Assembly: GCF_003173035.1 (NCBI RefSeq)
Contig: NZ_QGLE01000001.1
Span: 186,001 to 250,000 of the forward strand
Source of the DNA: Zavarzinia aquatilis
GTDB lineage: Bacteria > Pseudomonadota > Alphaproteobacteria > Zavarziniales > Zavarziniaceae
Direction: 5' to 3'
Length of the DNA: 64,000 nucleotides
Positions within the stretch are counted from its first letter, which is position 1. Each line of letters starts with the position of its first letter. The notes beneath the pieces are model-generated. The model did not search any database and was not told the origin of the DNA. It saw only the letters and a program-made list of their open reading frames with translations. Positions 42,564 through 52,142 of this stretch are shown here, one piece after another. The translations under genes were made by a program, and so were the position numbers.

Positions 42564-42583
42564 TAGAATGAACGCTCATTCTA
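42564..42583. promoter_or_regulatory. TetR-type operator palindrome upstream of tolC
   Basis: TAGAATGA-ACGC-TCATTCTA, a perfect 8-bp inverted repeat with a 4-base centre, whose GAATGA/TCATTC arms are the type bound by many TetR/AcrR-family repressors. A TTGACT hexamer lies 6 bases upstream (42552-42557), so the palindrome overlaps the likely promoter spacer and -10 region. It is about 100 bases before the tolC start. No regulator gene is next to it. Confidence 0.65.
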
Positions 42584-42686
42584 TGTATCTTTCGCCATCC
42601 GGCCTCGATTGTCTTCGCCGGGTGGTCCCTGTATTTTGAAGTCCATTGCTTCCGAACCGGAAGGCAGCAAGGGCGGGACGGTGAAG

Positions 42687-44036
42687 ATGGCTAAGCGTTT
42701 GGTAAGTCTCGTGGCGCTGATGGCGATCGTTGGCGGCACGCCGGCCTTCGCCGAATCCCTGAACGACGCGCTTGCGACGGCCTATGCGTCCAATCCGACC
42801 CTGGATGCGCAGCGGGCCGCTCTTCGCGCGACGGACGAGGAAATCGCCAAGGCGCTGTCGGGCTGGCGTCCGACGGTGACCATTTCCGGCGCCGGCGGCT
42901 TCGAGTCGCAGGAAAACACCGTGCCGGCCGCTGGCAAAGTCAGTTCCGACCTCAATCCGTGGTCGGTCGCGCTGTCGGGCACGCAGCCGATCTATCGCGG
43001 CGGGCGCACCACGGCCGAGACCAGTGCCGCCGACAATCAGGTGCTGGCGGGTCGGGCCCAGCTGAAATCGACCGAGCAGAGCATCCTGCTCTCGGTGGTC
43101 CAGGCTTATGTCAGCATCATCACGAATCAGGCCGTGGTCGAGCTGAACCAGAAGAACGTGCAGGTTCTGCAGCGCGAACTCGATGCCTCGCGCGACCGTT
43201 TCCGCGTTGGCGAACTGACCCGGACCGACGTCGCCCAGTCGGAAGCCCGCCTGGCGGAAGCCGTGTCGCAGTTGAAGGGCGCGGAAGCGGACCTGAACCA
43301 GGCCCGCCAGAACTATGAGCGCGCGGTCGGAACCGCGCCCGGCGCGCTGCAGCCTCTGCCGCCGTTGCCGGCGCTGCCGCCCAGCCTCGACGAGGCGCGC
43401 GCCATCGCCCTCGCGGAGAATCCCGACCTCAATGCCGCCCGCTATGCCGAGGCGGCGGCGCGCGATGGCATCGACATCGCCCGCAGCGCGATCCTGCCGC
43501 AGGTCAGCCTGCACGGCCAGATCGCCCGCGCCGGCGATCAGAGCGCGAGCGTGTCGCGCACGGATGACGCCCTGATCGAGCTTCAGGTCTCGGTGCCGCT
43601 CTACCAGTCGGGCGCCGAATACGCGGCGATCCGGCAGAATCAGCAGACCGCCAGCCAGCGCCTCTCCGAAGTCTCGGCAGCGCAGCGTTCGGTGGTCGAA
43701 GGCGCGTCCAACGCTCTCGATCAGCTGCGCGCCGCCCGGGCGGTGATCGAATCCCAGAAGCAGGCCGTGGCGGCGAACACGCTGGCGCTCGAGGGCGTGC
43801 GGCAGGAATCGGCCGTCGGCTCCCGCACCGTGCTCGATGTGCTCGACGCCGAGCGGGAATTGCTGAACTCCAATGTGGCGCTGGTTCGGGCCCAGGGCAG
43901 CGAATATTCGGCCGCCTTCTCGCTGCTGTCGGCCGTCGGCCGGCTGACGGCGGAAAACCTCAACCTGCCGGGCGACCGCTACGACCCGCTGGCCCATTAC
44001 GACAAGACCCGGGGCCGCTGGTTCGGTTACGACTGA
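42687..44036 (+). CDS. tolC: TolC family outer-membrane efflux channel
   Basis: 449 residues with a signal peptide (AFA at 20-22) and two OEP repeats. The start of the mature chain, ESLNDALATAYASNPTLDAQ, and motifs such as GELTRTDVAQSEARLAEAVS and SRTVLDVLDAERELLNSNVA are those of TolC-type trimers that form the outer-membrane and periplasmic exit duct for type I secretion and RND pumps. ATG 42687 is favoured; a GTG two codons upstream is possible. The putative TetR operator implies regulated expression. Confidence 0.92.
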   Translation: MAKRLVSLVALMAIVGGTPAFAESLNDALATAYASNPTLDAQRAALRATDEEIAKALSGWRPTVTISGAGGFESQENTVPAAGKVSSDLNPWSVALSGTQPIYRGGRTTAETSAADNQVLAGRAQLKSTEQSILLSVVQAYVSIITNQAVVELNQKNVQVLQRELDASRDRFRVGELTRTDVAQSEARLAEAVSQLKGAEADLNQARQNYERAVGTAPGALQPLPPLPALPPSLDEARAIALAENPDLNAARYAEAAARDGIDIARSAILPQVSLHGQIARAGDQSASVSRTDDALIELQVSVPLYQSGAEYAAIRQNQQTASQRLSEVSAAQRSVVEGASNALDQLRAARAVIESQKQAVAANTLALEGVRQESAVGSRTVLDVLDAERELLNSNVALVRAQGSEYSAAFSLLSAVGRLTAENLNLPGDRYDPLAHYDKTRGRWFGYD

Positions 44037-44141
44037 CCGGGGCCGATCCCGCATCGGCGCCTGCGCGGCCCCTTCCCATCGGCTGCCGTGTAACGTAGTT
44101 TTGGCGGTTACAAGGGTTGCCCCGGGCGGCAGGGACGTGGA

Positions 44142-44789
44142 ATGAGCGATGAGTTGAAGCGGGACGGCGACGCGGCGAAGGGTGCCGCCGATCCGTCGAT
44201 GGAAGATATCCTGGCCTCGATCCGCCGCATCATCGCGGAGGAAGGCGAGGGCAGGGAAGCCGCGCCTGCCGAGCCGGCGCCTGCCGCCGTGCTCGACCTG
44301 ACCGAAATGGTGGCGGACGATGGCAGCGTCGTGTCGCTGCCACCGCACGAAGAGCGCGAGTCGCTTCCGGCCGAGGCGTCCCCGGTGGAGGTGAGGCCGG
44401 TCGATGCGCCGCCGCCGCCGGTCGCGCCCATGATCGTTCCGGATGCCGCGCCGCTCGATAATTTCGTCGAAGCCGACACAACCGTTCCGCCGGCCGCCCC
44501 GGTCGCGCAAGAGGACATGCCGATGTCGAGTGCCCCGCCGCCCCGCGAGCCGCTGGTTTCAACGCCGATCGCGAATCAGGCGCGCAATGCTTTCGCCCAG
44601 GTGGCCGATGCCGCCCGCCCCTCTGTTTCCCCGCGTGAGTCGGTCGGCGACGGCCGCACTGTCGAACAGGTGGCGGAGGATCTGATGCGTCCCATGCTGA
44701 AAGCCTGGCTGGACGCCCATCTGCCCGCCATCGTAGAACGGGCGGTCGCCGAGGAACTGGCCCGTATCACGGGGCGCGGTTCGCTCTGA
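44142..44789 (+). CDS. popZ: PopZ-like polar organising protein (DUF2497)
   Basis: 215 residues. The N-terminal helix [18 protein letters not shown] (17-34) and the C-terminal helices [20 protein letters not shown] are the two conserved blocks of DUF2497/PopZ; between them lies a long acidic, Pro/Ala-rich disordered region (about 40-160). In Caulobacter, PopZ forms a polar matrix that anchors the chromosome origin. The tolC-popZ-valS order also matches. The central linker is longer than in Caulobacter PopZ by appearance, so function is inferred from the two end blocks and context. Confidence 0.85.
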   Translation: MSDELKRDGDAAKGAADPSMEDILASIRRIIAEEGEGREAAPAEPAPAAVLDLTEMVADDGSVVSLPPHEERESLPAEASPVEVRPVDAPPPPVAPMIVPDAAPLDNFVEADTTVPPAAPVAQEDMPMSSAPPPREPLVSTPIANQARNAFAQVADAARPSVSPRESVGDGRTVEQVAEDLMRPMLKAWLDAHLPAIVERAVAEELARITGRGSL

Positions 44790-44886
44790 TCCTTTTTCGG
44801 CCGGCGCGATGCCGGCCTTCGCTCCGTCGCCGCCGGGCCCTGTAGCCCCGCTCGGGCGGTGGGGCCCTGTCCTTCAAGATTCGATC

Positions 44887-47559
44887 ATGCTCGAAAAAAC
44901 CTACGATCCCCAGGAAACCGAACCCCGGCTCTATGCGGCCTGGGAGCAGTCCGGCGCCTTCAAGGCCGGGCGGAATACGGCAGGCGAGCCCTTCACCATC
45001 GTCATCCCGCCGCCGAACGTCACCGGCAGCCTGCACATGGGCCATGCCCTGAACAACACGTTGCAGGACATCCTGTGCCGCTTCGAGCGGATGCGCGGCC
45101 GCGACGTGCTGTGGCAGCCCGGCACCGATCATGCCGGTATCGCCACCCAGATGGTGGTCGAGCGCCAGCTGGCCCAGTCGGGCGAGAATGTCACCCGGCG
45201 CGAGCTGGGGCGTGAAGAGTTCATCCGCCGGGTCTGGGCCTGGAAGGAAGTCTCGGGCGGGACCATCACCCGCCAGCTGCGCCGCCTCGGCGCCTCCTGC
45301 GACTGGAGCCGCGAGCGCTTCACCATGGACGACGGCCTGTCCGCTGCCGTGCGCCGGGTCTTCGTCACCCTGCACAAGCAGGGCCTGATCTATCGCGACA
45401 AGCGCCTCGTCAACTGGGATCCGCATTTCCTGACCGCGATTTCCGACCTCGAGGTCGAGAGCCGGGAAACCAAGGGTCACATGTGGCACATCCGCTACCC
45501 GATTGAGGGCAGCGAGCAGTCGATCGTGGTCGCGACCACGCGGCCGGAAACCATGCTGGGCGACAGCGGCGTCGCCGTCCATCCGGACGACGAGCGTTAC
45601 AGGGATGTCGTCGGCAAATTCGTCGTGCTGCCGCTGACCGGCCGGCGTATTCCCATCGTCGCCGATACCTATTCGGACCCGGAGAAGGGCACGGGCGCGG
45701 TGAAGATCACCCCGGCCCATGACTTCAACGACTTCGAAGTCGGCAAGCGCAACAATCTCGAACAGATTTCGGTGCTCGACATCCACGCGCGCATCGTCGA
45801 CGCCGAGTTCATTCCGGCGGCCTACCGCGGCCTCGACCGTTTCGAGGCGCGCAGGCGCATCGTCGAGGATCTTGAAGCCCAGGGCTTCCTGGTCGAGGTC
45901 AAGGACCATGTGTTGATGCAGCCCTTCGGTGACCGCTCCGGCGTCGTCATCGAGCCGATGCTGACCGACCAGTGGTATGTCGACGCCAAGACCCTGGCCC
46001 AGCCGGCGATCGCGGCGGTCGAGAAGGGCGACACGGTCTTCGTGCCGAAGAACTGGGACAAGACCTATTTCGAGTGGATGAACAACATCCAGCCCTGGTG
46101 CGTGTCGCGCCAGCTGTGGTGGGGCCATCAGATCCCGGCCTGGTACGGGCCGGACGGCCATGTCTTCGTCGAGGAAACGGAGGCCGAGGCGCTGTCCGCC
46201 GCCGCCGCCCATTACGGCGCGGCAACCCCGCTGACCCGCGACGAGGACGTGCTCGATACCTGGTTCTCGTCGGCGCTGTGGCCGTTCTCGACCCTCGGCT
46301 GGCCCGAGGAGACCGACGTCCTGAAGCGTCACTACAAGACCGACGTGCTGGTGACCGGCTTCGACATCATCTTCTTCTGGGTCGCCCGGATGATGATGAT
46401 GGGTCTGCACTTCATGAAGGAAGTGCCGTTCCATACGGTCTACATCCATGCCCTCGTCCGCGACGAGAAGGGGCAGAAGATGTCGAAGTCGAAGGGGAAT
46501 GTGATCGACCCCCTCGACCTGATCGAGAAATTCGGCGCCGATGCCCTGCGCTTCACCCTGGCCGCCATGGCGGCGCAGGGCCGCGACATCAAGCTGTCGA
46601 CCCAGCGGGTCGAGGGCTATCGCAACTTCACGACGAAGCTGTGGAATGCCGCGCGTTTCTGCGAGATGAACGAATGCCGGATCGTCCCCGGTTTCGCGCC
46701 GGCTTCCGTGACCAACACGATCAATCGCTGGCTGCTGGGCGAGGCGGAGCGGGCGACGGCGGGTGTCGTCGCCGCCATCGAGGCCTATCGCTTCAACGAG
46801 GCCGCGCTCGGCGTCTATCAGTTCGTCTGGGGCACGTTCTGCGACTGGTATCTCGAGCTGGTGAAGCCGCTGCTGAACGGCACGGACGAAGCGGTGAAGG
46901 CCGAGACGCGGGCGGTCGCCGCCCATGTCCTCGACCGCATCCTCGTCCTGCTGCATCCCTTCATGCCCTTCGTCACCGAGGAGCTGTGGGCCAAGACGGC
47001 CGAGACGGCGGGCATCGCCCGGGCGAGCGACCTCGTGCTGGCACCCTGGCCGGCGGTCGATGCGACCATCGCCGATCCGGCCGCCGATGCCGAAGTGCAG
47101 TGGGTGATCGACCTCGTCACCGAAATCCGCGCCCTGCGCGCCGAATCCAACGTGCCGGCGGGCGCCAGGCTCGATCTGGTGCTGGTCGCGGCCGATGCGG
47201 TGGCCAAGGGCCGGGCGGAGCGTCACGGCGAGCTGATCGCCCGGCTTGCCCGTCTTGGCGGGATTTCCTTCGCCGAGGCCGCGCCCAAAGGCTCGGTCCA
47301 GCTCGTCGTCGGCGGCACCACGGCGGCGCTGCCGCTGGGCGATGTCATCGACATCGCGGCCGAGAAGAAGCGGCTGGAAAAGGAAATCGGCAAGGCGGAT
47401 CAGGAACTGGCCAAGATCACGGCCAAGCTGAACAACGCCGGCTTCATCGCCAAGGCAGCGCCGGAAGTGGTCGAGGAACAGCGCGAGCGGGCGGACGAGA
47501 CCGCCAAGCTGCGCGCCAAACTGGCGGATGCGCTGGCGCGCCTGAACGCCAGCCTCTAA
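44887..47559 (+). CDS. valS: Valyl-tRNA synthetase
   Basis: 890 residues, a class I synthetase. The HIGH motif appears as [17 protein letters not shown] (about 41-57) and the KMSKS loop as [13 protein letters not shown]. The CP1 editing domain, anticodon-binding domain ([14 protein letters not shown] and beyond) and the C-terminal coiled coil ([20 protein letters not shown]) are all present. ATG 44887 matches the family start. A 19-bp tandem duplication spans its stop codon. Confidence 0.96.
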   Translation: MLEKTYDPQETEPRLYAAWEQSGAFKAGRNTAGEPFTIVIPPPNVTGSLHMGHALNNTLQDILCRFERMRGRDVLWQPGTDHAGIATQMVVERQLAQSGENVTRRELGREEFIRRVWAWKEVSGGTITRQLRRLGASCDWSRERFTMDDGLSAAVRRVFVTLHKQGLIYRDKRLVNWDPHFLTAISDLEVESRETKGHMWHIRYPIEGSEQSIVVATTRPETMLGDSGVAVHPDDERYRDVVGKFVVLPLTGRRIPIVADTYSDPEKGTGAVKITPAHDFNDFEVGKRNNLEQISVLDIHARIVDAEFIPAAYRGLDRFEARRRIVEDLEAQGFLVEVKDHVLMQPFGDRSGVVIEPMLTDQWYVDAKTLAQPAIAAVEKGDTVFVPKNWDKTYFEWMNNIQPWCVSRQLWWGHQIPAWYGPDGHVFVEETEAEALSAAAAHYGAATPLTRDEDVLDTWFSSALWPFSTLGWPEETDVLKRHYKTDVLVTGFDIIFFWVARMMMMGLHFMKEVPFHTVYIHALVRDEKGQKMSKSKGNVIDPLDLIEKFGADALRFTLAAMAAQGRDIKLSTQRVEGYRNFTTKLWNAARFCEMNECRIVPGFAPASVTNTINRWLLGEAERATAGVVAAIEAYRFNEAALGVYQFVWGTFCDWYLELVKPLLNGTDEAVKAETRAVAAHVLDRILVLLHPFMPFVTEELWAKTAETAGIARASDLVLAPWPAVDATIADPAADAEVQWVIDLVTEIRALRAESNVPAGARLDLVLVAADAVAKGRAERHGELIARLARLGGISFAEAAPKGSVQLVVGGTTAALPLGDVIDIAAEKKRLEKEIGKADQELAKITAKLNNAGFIAKAAPEVVEEQRERADETAKLRAKLADALARLNASL

Positions 47560-47585
47560 GCGCCAGGCCAGCTTCTAAGCGCCAG
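47548..47585 (+). repeat. 19-bp tandem duplication spanning the valS stop
   Basis: Two adjacent 19-base units (47548-47566 and 47567-47585) differ at one position. Each contains the sequence TCTAAGCGCCAG, so the TAA stop of valS is duplicated 19 bases downstream in a different frame. Confidence 0.85.
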
Positions 47586-47592
47586 GACTGCG

Positions 47593-47616
47593 CCCGGCAG
47601 GGGACATCCTGCCGGG
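47593..47616. terminator. Hairpin between converging valS and cupin gene
   Basis: Perfect 9-bp stem CCCGGCAGG/CCTGCCGGG with loop GGACAT. No T run on either strand, so bidirectional termination is only likely, not certain. Confidence 0.5.
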
Positions 47617-47624
47617 TCGCGCGC

Positions 47625-48047
47625 TCACCAGCCCTTGGGCGCGGGCACCGCGCAGGGCCCCTCGACCTCGACGGTGGCGAAATCCGCCGGGCCGACGATC
47701 TCGAGATATTCCATGTCGGGCGAGTAATCGTAGAGATAATGGACGATGCCCGGGCGCTGGTGGACGCAGTCGCCGGCCTCGACCAGCGTGTCCTTGTCCT
47801 CATACATGAAACGGGCCCAGCCCTTCAGCATGATGACGATGTGGAAATCGGCGACGTGGCGGTGCCAGCCCGTGCCCGCCTCGGGCGCCTCGTTGGCCCT
47901 GACCAGCTGGGCAATCACCTTGCCGCCGGTCGCCGCCGTGATGCCGAGGTCGCGATAGAGGAAGAAGTCGCGCAGGCCTTCGCTGATGAAGGGCGTATCG
48001 CCTTCCTTCACATGGGAGAACTTGAGGGGAGAAGCTTCAGCATTCAT
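47625..48047 (-). CDS. Cupin domain protein
   Basis: 140 residues forming one cupin barrel. The metal-binding pattern is present: TGWHRHVADFHIVIMLKGWA (motif 1 with two His) and GDCVHQRPGIVHYLYDYSP (motif 2). The start ATG 48047 has a CAGGAGTGCTGCC ribosome-binding region. Cupins of this size include small dioxygenases and sugar-binding or sensor proteins; the substrate cannot be read from the sequence. Converges with valS. Confidence 0.85.
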   Translation of the reverse strand: MNAEASPLKFSHVKEGDTPFISEGLRDFFLYRDLGITAATGGKVIAQLVRANEAPEAGTGWHRHVADFHIVIMLKGWARFMYEDKDTLVEAGDCVHQRPGIVHYLYDYSPDMEYLEIVGPADFATVEVEGPCAVPAPKGW

Positions 48048-48150
48048 GGCAGCACTCCTGAGACCGCGGGGGCAGGTCCACCCGTGATCAGTGTCCATGA
48101 TATTGCGGCAGTGCGGCAAGAGGTCTTGCGCCGCAAAACGGCGGAAACCC

Positions 48151-48603
48151 TCAATTTCCGAGACAGAGAGCAACCGCGCGCTGGACCGAAAGTCCGTTGG
48201 CCTTGGCGAAGCACACGGCCATATCCGTATCCTCGCAGACGAAGCGCGGACCATCGTCGGCCGAGATGGCATAGGCCCAGCCGGTCGAGCCGCGGGAGTT
48301 GCGGCACATGGCATTCCAGTCGCGGCCGTCGTCGGCCTTCCAGGTGATGCGATAGCGCCAGAGCCCGGGCAGGAACGGGTCGCTGGCGGCATCGACGATG
48401 GAATAGGTCAGCGGTCCGTCCTGGAAGCTGCTGCCGACGAGATCGCGGGAATCGACGATCTGGCCATTGATGTCGCCGGTCAGGCGACCGTTGACCACAG
48501 CAATGGCATCGAGCGGGCTGGCCTCCGCCATCGCGCCGGGCAGGGCCGTGACCGCGGCGATCATCGCCGCCCGTCTCAGCCTGTTGTGCCGTTCAACCGC
48601 CAC
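48151..48603 (-). CDS. Exported hypothetical protein
   Basis: 150 residues with a signal peptide-like N-terminus (basic start, then AAMIAAVTALPGAMAEASP). The mature part has four cysteines, three of them close to the C-terminus (FVCEDTDMAVCFAKANG and ALCLGN), which suggests disulfides in the periplasm. I do not recognise the family. It lies alone between the penicillin-acylase gene and the cupin, both on the same strand; the gap to the next gene is about 100 bases on each side. Confidence 0.72.
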   Translation of the reverse strand: MAVERHNRLRRAAMIAAVTALPGAMAEASPLDAIAVVNGRLTGDINGQIVDSRDLVGSSFQDGPLTYSIVDAASDPFLPGLWRYRITWKADDGRDWNAMCRNSRGSTGWAYAISADDGPRFVCEDTDMAVCFAKANGLSVQRAVALCLGN

Positions 48604-48671
48604 GCCCGACCCCTCGTTGCTTCGGTGCCATTGAGCTTATGCAGCAAATTGCGCTGAGACTATGGCGAAGA

Positions 48672-51083
48672 TCACATTTCCGGCGTCAATCTGCGGCGCT
48701 CGCCCTCGATATCATCGGCCGACAGGGGAATCCTGACATAGTCGTCCGCCGCCCACAGGGGCGCCATGTCGGCCCAATGCGGTGAATAGGGATTGCCCGA
48801 TTGTCCCGTGGCGATCATGAAGCGCGAGCGGCCGAGATCGGCGAGATCGTAAATCGCCCGGAAGCCGGCGCCATGGACGCTGGCATAGGGCGCGTCGTTG
48901 TCCGAGAAACGCATGGCGCCGCGCAGCAGGGTGTCGTCCCCGCCGCCGACCTGCGGCCCGATCGCGACAAGGCTGCCGACGACAGGCAGGAAGCGCAGGA
49001 TCGGGTGCCGCATGTCGGCGACATGGGCCGTGCCCCAGCGCCAGCCGGCGGGATCGTCGCCATAGGCACTGCCGAGTTCTGCGAGGGCATCGCTCAGCGC
49101 CCCGCGCACCGCGGCCGGGCAATCCTCCACCCCCTCGGTCGCGGGATCGTCGCACCAGGGGGCGGTGCCGGCCAGTGCCGCGCGCAAGGGAAGCGGGCGC
49201 AGGCCGGCCCAGCGCTCGTAGTCGGGGCCGAGCCGGGCGGCGAACAGGCGCCGGTTCAGGTGGCGCGCCCAGGCCATGGCTATCAGCGGCGCCGGCTTGT
49301 CCTTCTCCAGGTTGAAATCCCAGGCCTTCACGAGGTCGAGGGCCTGCTGCGTCCGCCCCTCTGCCGGGCCATGCAGGGCGATGAGCAGGGGCATGAATTC
49401 GGCGGAGAAGGGGGAGAATGTGTCGGCCTGCCCGGCGGCGGCATCGTCCGCGGTATAGCCGTCCGGCCGCGCCGCCAGCAGGGCAGCGATCCGTTCCGCC
49501 CGGTAGGGCACGTCGTAATCCTTGCCGACCATATAGGGATAGTCGGGGCCGGTGACGGCGTTATTGGCATTCAGCACCATGCCGCTGCCGGGGCGGAGCA
49601 CTTGCGGCAGGCCCTCGAAGGGGATGAAGCCGGTCCAGTCGCCGGTGCCGCTCGCCCCGTCGGCGGGCAGTCGGCCGTCGCCGCCTTTCCGGATCGGCAG
49701 GCGTCCGGCGGCGACGGTGCCGATGCTGCCCGCCGTATCGGCGAAGGTCAGGTTCTGGTGCGGGCTGTGGAACAGACGCGCGGCCGCCATGAAATCACCG
49801 GCGTTCCCGGCGTCGGCGAAGCGCAGCATGGCCTCGGCGGTCTTGTCGCCCGGCAGCAGGCCGACATGGGCGAGGGCGATCACCGTGCCGTCGGGCCGCG
49901 GCAGGTCGCCGGCCGACAGGTCGGAGATGACGGGGCCGTGGCGCGTGGCGCGGATGGTAACATGGCGCGTCTCGCCCAGGCGGACCTGGATGTTCTCTTC
50001 CCGCGTCTCGAAGGGCAGGGAGCCGTCGGGTGTCAGATAGCGGGCGGGGTCGGCGGGATCGACGGTCTCGACGAAGAGATCGGCGCCATCGCCGCCCGCC
50101 GTGGTCTGGCCCCAGGCGATTTTGCCGTTATGGCCCATCAGCACCATGGGGATGCCGGGCAGGGTGGCGCCGACCAGGGTCAGGTCCGGCGCCGAGAGAT
50201 GCGCGAGATACCACAGCCCCGGCGCCATCAGGCCGAGATGCGGATCGTTGGCGAGGATGGGCTTGCCGGTCGCGCTGCGCGTGCCGTCGACCGCCCAGGC
50301 GTTGGAGGCACCGGCGCCCAGCGGCGCGACCGCCGGCAGGTCGAAGCCGCTCAGCATCGCGAGGGCGCCAGCGACAGGCGCCTGCGCGAAACCGTCGAGG
50401 GTGGAGGCGCCGTCCTGCGCCGGGCCGCCGCCGACCGGCGGGGTCAGTCCTTCCAGGGTCTCGCCGTCGAGCCGGGCGGCGAGGCGGGCGCGCAGCGCCT
50501 CGGTCTGCCAGTTGTTGGTCAGCAGCAGGCCGAGCAGCTTGCCCATCAGGAGGCTGTCCGCCGGCGTCCACGGCTCCGGCTCATACATCAGCAGGGTGAA
50601 TTCCGGGGGCAGGGGGCGGTCGCGGCCCGCGATCCAGCTGTTCACCCCGGCGGCATAGGCCTCGAGCACGGCGCGCAGCTCCGGGCTGGCGGTGGCGAGA
50701 TCGGCCTCGGCGAGGCGGGCGGCGCCGATCGTCCGGGCGTAGAGATCGAAGGAAACGGCCGGGGCGCCCAGCACCTCCGCCAGCCGGCCCTGGCCGAAGC
50801 GACGGAACAGGTCCATCTGGAACAGCCGTTCCTCGGCGTGGAGGCGGCCGAGGGTGAAATAGGCGTCGCTTCGCGACCGCGAAAGAATATGGGGGATTCC
50901 GCGCGAATCGTGCACAATCTCCACAGGGGCGCCCAGTCCCGCCACGACAGTCTCGCCATTGGCCGGCGGCACCGACCGCATGAGCCACAGGGCAGCGAAA
51001 AGCGCCGTAACCACAAGGATTGCGGCGAGGGCGGCGGCGCCGACCGCGATCCACTTCAAAATCCGGCCGAACTTCCCCGTCAT
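48672..51083 (-). CDS. Penicillin acylase family protein
   Basis: 803 residues, a Ntn-hydrolase precursor. One N-terminal membrane helix or signal anchor (about 10-36) is followed by the alpha segment, and the new beta-chain N-terminus would be Ser260 in GASNAWAVDG after autoprocessing. Family motifs include LGRLHAEERLFQMDLFRRFG and PILANDPHLGL. Such enzymes act on penicillins, aculeacins or acyl-homoserine lactones; the substrate is not known. ATG 51083 is preferred to 51089 because it lies seven bases after AAGGA. Confidence 0.88.
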   Translation of the reverse strand: MTGKFGRILKWIAVGAAALAAILVVTALFAALWLMRSVPPANGETVVAGLGAPVEIVHDSRGIPHILSRSRSDAYFTLGRLHAEERLFQMDLFRRFGQGRLAEVLGAPAVSFDLYARTIGAARLAEADLATASPELRAVLEAYAAGVNSWIAGRDRPLPPEFTLLMYEPEPWTPADSLLMGKLLGLLLTNNWQTEALRARLAARLDGETLEGLTPPVGGGPAQDGASTLDGFAQAPVAGALAMLSGFDLPAVAPLGAGASNAWAVDGTRSATGKPILANDPHLGLMAPGLWYLAHLSAPDLTLVGATLPGIPMVLMGHNGKIAWGQTTAGGDGADLFVETVDPADPARYLTPDGSLPFETREENIQVRLGETRHVTIRATRHGPVISDLSAGDLPRPDGTVIALAHVGLLPGDKTAEAMLRFADAGNAGDFMAAARLFHSPHQNLTFADTAGSIGTVAAGRLPIRKGGDGRLPADGASGTGDWTGFIPFEGLPQVLRPGSGMVLNANNAVTGPDYPYMVGKDYDVPYRAERIAALLAARPDGYTADDAAAGQADTFSPFSAEFMPLLIALHGPAEGRTQQALDLVKAWDFNLEKDKPAPLIAMAWARHLNRRLFAARLGPDYERWAGLRPLPLRAALAGTAPWCDDPATEGVEDCPAAVRGALSDALAELGSAYGDDPAGWRWGTAHVADMRHPILRFLPVVGSLVAIGPQVGGGDDTLLRGAMRFSDNDAPYASVHGAGFRAIYDLADLGRSRFMIATGQSGNPYSPHWADMAPLWAADDYVRIPLSADDIEGERRRLTPEM

Positions 51084-51124
51084 ACCCATTTCCTTGTGTT
51101 ATTTTTGTGTGACGCAGCAAAATC

Positions 51125-51286
51125 TTGCGGACAAAGCCGGCACCCGGCGCATAATAGGGGTGTTGTGATCCAAGGTGAAAAGGTAATCCACCCTGACCCC
51201 TTCGCCCCACATCTTCCCCCCTCTCCACCGCGTCGCCGCAGCGTCGACATGCGCGTTGAAGCCGCCCGTTTCTGGCGGCTTTTTTG
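51125..51286 (+). ncRNA. Candidate small RNA or attenuator ahead of phoH
   Basis: The stretch before phoH has a promoter-like pair, TTGCGG at 51125-51130 and CATAAT at 51150-51155 (19-base spacing, a little long), and a clear intrinsic terminator at 51259-51286. No real gene lies between them. A transcript starting near 51162 and ending at the T run would be about 120 bases, pyrimidine-rich in the middle. It may be a stand-alone small RNA or a leader whose terminator controls phoH. The pair of signals is seen; the RNA is inferred. Confidence 0.5.
51259..51286 (+). terminator. Intrinsic terminator upstream of phoH
   Basis: AAGCCGCC (51259-51266) pairs with GGCGGCTT (51274-51281), followed by TTTTTG. 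The T run exists only on the plus strand, so it ends rightward transcription, although no rightward gene precedes it within 169 bases. Confidence 0.85.
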
Positions 51287-51353
51287 TTGCCGTTCCGGCC
51301 GCGCGCGGGGGTGAACGTCGCCTTCCTCTCCATCCCGATCCGAGGAGTGCCGC

Positions 51354-52094
51354 ATGACCAAGAGAGCCACCCGCATCAAGTCCCAGAACGACGGTCACGA
51401 CAGCAAGGTCCGCACCCTGTTTCAGGAAATCGCGGGTTGGGACCCGGTGGAGGAAGAGGACCGCGAGCAGCGTTATGTGCGCAAGGTCAGGCCGCAGAGT
51501 GACAACCAGCGTCTCCTGATAGACGCGATCCAGAGCCATAACCTCACCCTCGCCCTCGGCCCGGCGGGCACGGGCAAGACCTATCTCGCCATCGCCCAGG
51601 CGGTCGAGGCGCTGGAGGCCGGCGCGGTCAACCGCATCGTCCTGTCACGCCCCGCGGTCGAGGCGGGCGAGAGCCTGGGCTTCCTGCCCGGCGACATGCA
51701 CGAGAAACTGGCGCCCTATCTGCAGCCGCTCTACGACGCCCTGAACGAGCGTCTGGGCGCCAAGCGTCTCAAGGCCTATCTCGCCAATGGCTCGATCGAG
51801 ATCGCGCCCGTCGCCTTCATGCGCGGCCGCACGCTGAACGGGGCCTTCGTGGTGATCGACGAGGCGCAGAACTGCACCTATGCCCAGATCAAGATGCTGC
51901 TGACCCGTCTCGGCTGGCATTCGACCATGGTGCTGACCGGCGATCCGGACCAGAGCGACCTGCTCGAAGGTCTGTCGGGCCTCGCCACCATCGCGCAGAA
52001 ACTGGAAACCGTGCCGGGAATCGCGGTGGTCCGTCTGTCGGACCGGGACATCGTGCGCCATCCGCTGGTCGCTTCGATGCTGGGCGTGCTCTGA
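51354..52094 (+). CDS. PhoH-like ATPase
   Basis: 246 residues from the ATG at 51354, a single P-loop ATPase domain. Walker A GPAGTGKT is at 69-76, and Walker B lies in AFVVIDEAQNCTYAQ; the PhoH block EAGESLGFLPGDMHEKLAPY is clear. It lacks the RNA-binding KH domain found in longer PhoH proteins and is not the phoH-ybeY operon copy by context. Role probably in RNA metabolism or stress; substrate unknown. A promoter-terminator unit lies just before it. Confidence 0.88.
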   Translation: MTKRATRIKSQNDGHDSKVRTLFQEIAGWDPVEEEDREQRYVRKVRPQSDNQRLLIDAIQSHNLTLALGPAGTGKTYLAIAQAVEALEAGAVNRIVLSRPAVEAGESLGFLPGDMHEKLAPYLQPLYDALNERLGAKRLKAYLANGSIEIAPVAFMRGRTLNGAFVVIDEAQNCTYAQIKMLLTRLGWHSTMVLTGDPDQSDLLEGLSGLATIAQKLETVPGIAVVRLSDRDIVRHPLVASMLGVL

Positions 52095-52107
52095 TCGCAC
52101 GCGAGGT

Positions 52108-52131
52108 CCGGGGCGGGGAGGCCCGCCCCGG
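52108..52131. terminator. Hairpin between converging phoH and grxD
   Basis: Perfect 10-bp stem CCGGGGCGGG (52108-52117) with CCCGCCCCGG (52122-52131). No T run on either strand. Confidence 0.45.
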
Positions 52132-52142
52132 CACGTGCCGCC

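Noticed and set aside
48801-51314. 837-codon plus-strand frame opposite the penicillin acylase gene
   Set aside because: Composition is that of a reversed coding strand (Gly/Arg/Ala-rich), and the acylase has clear catalytic residues on the other strand.
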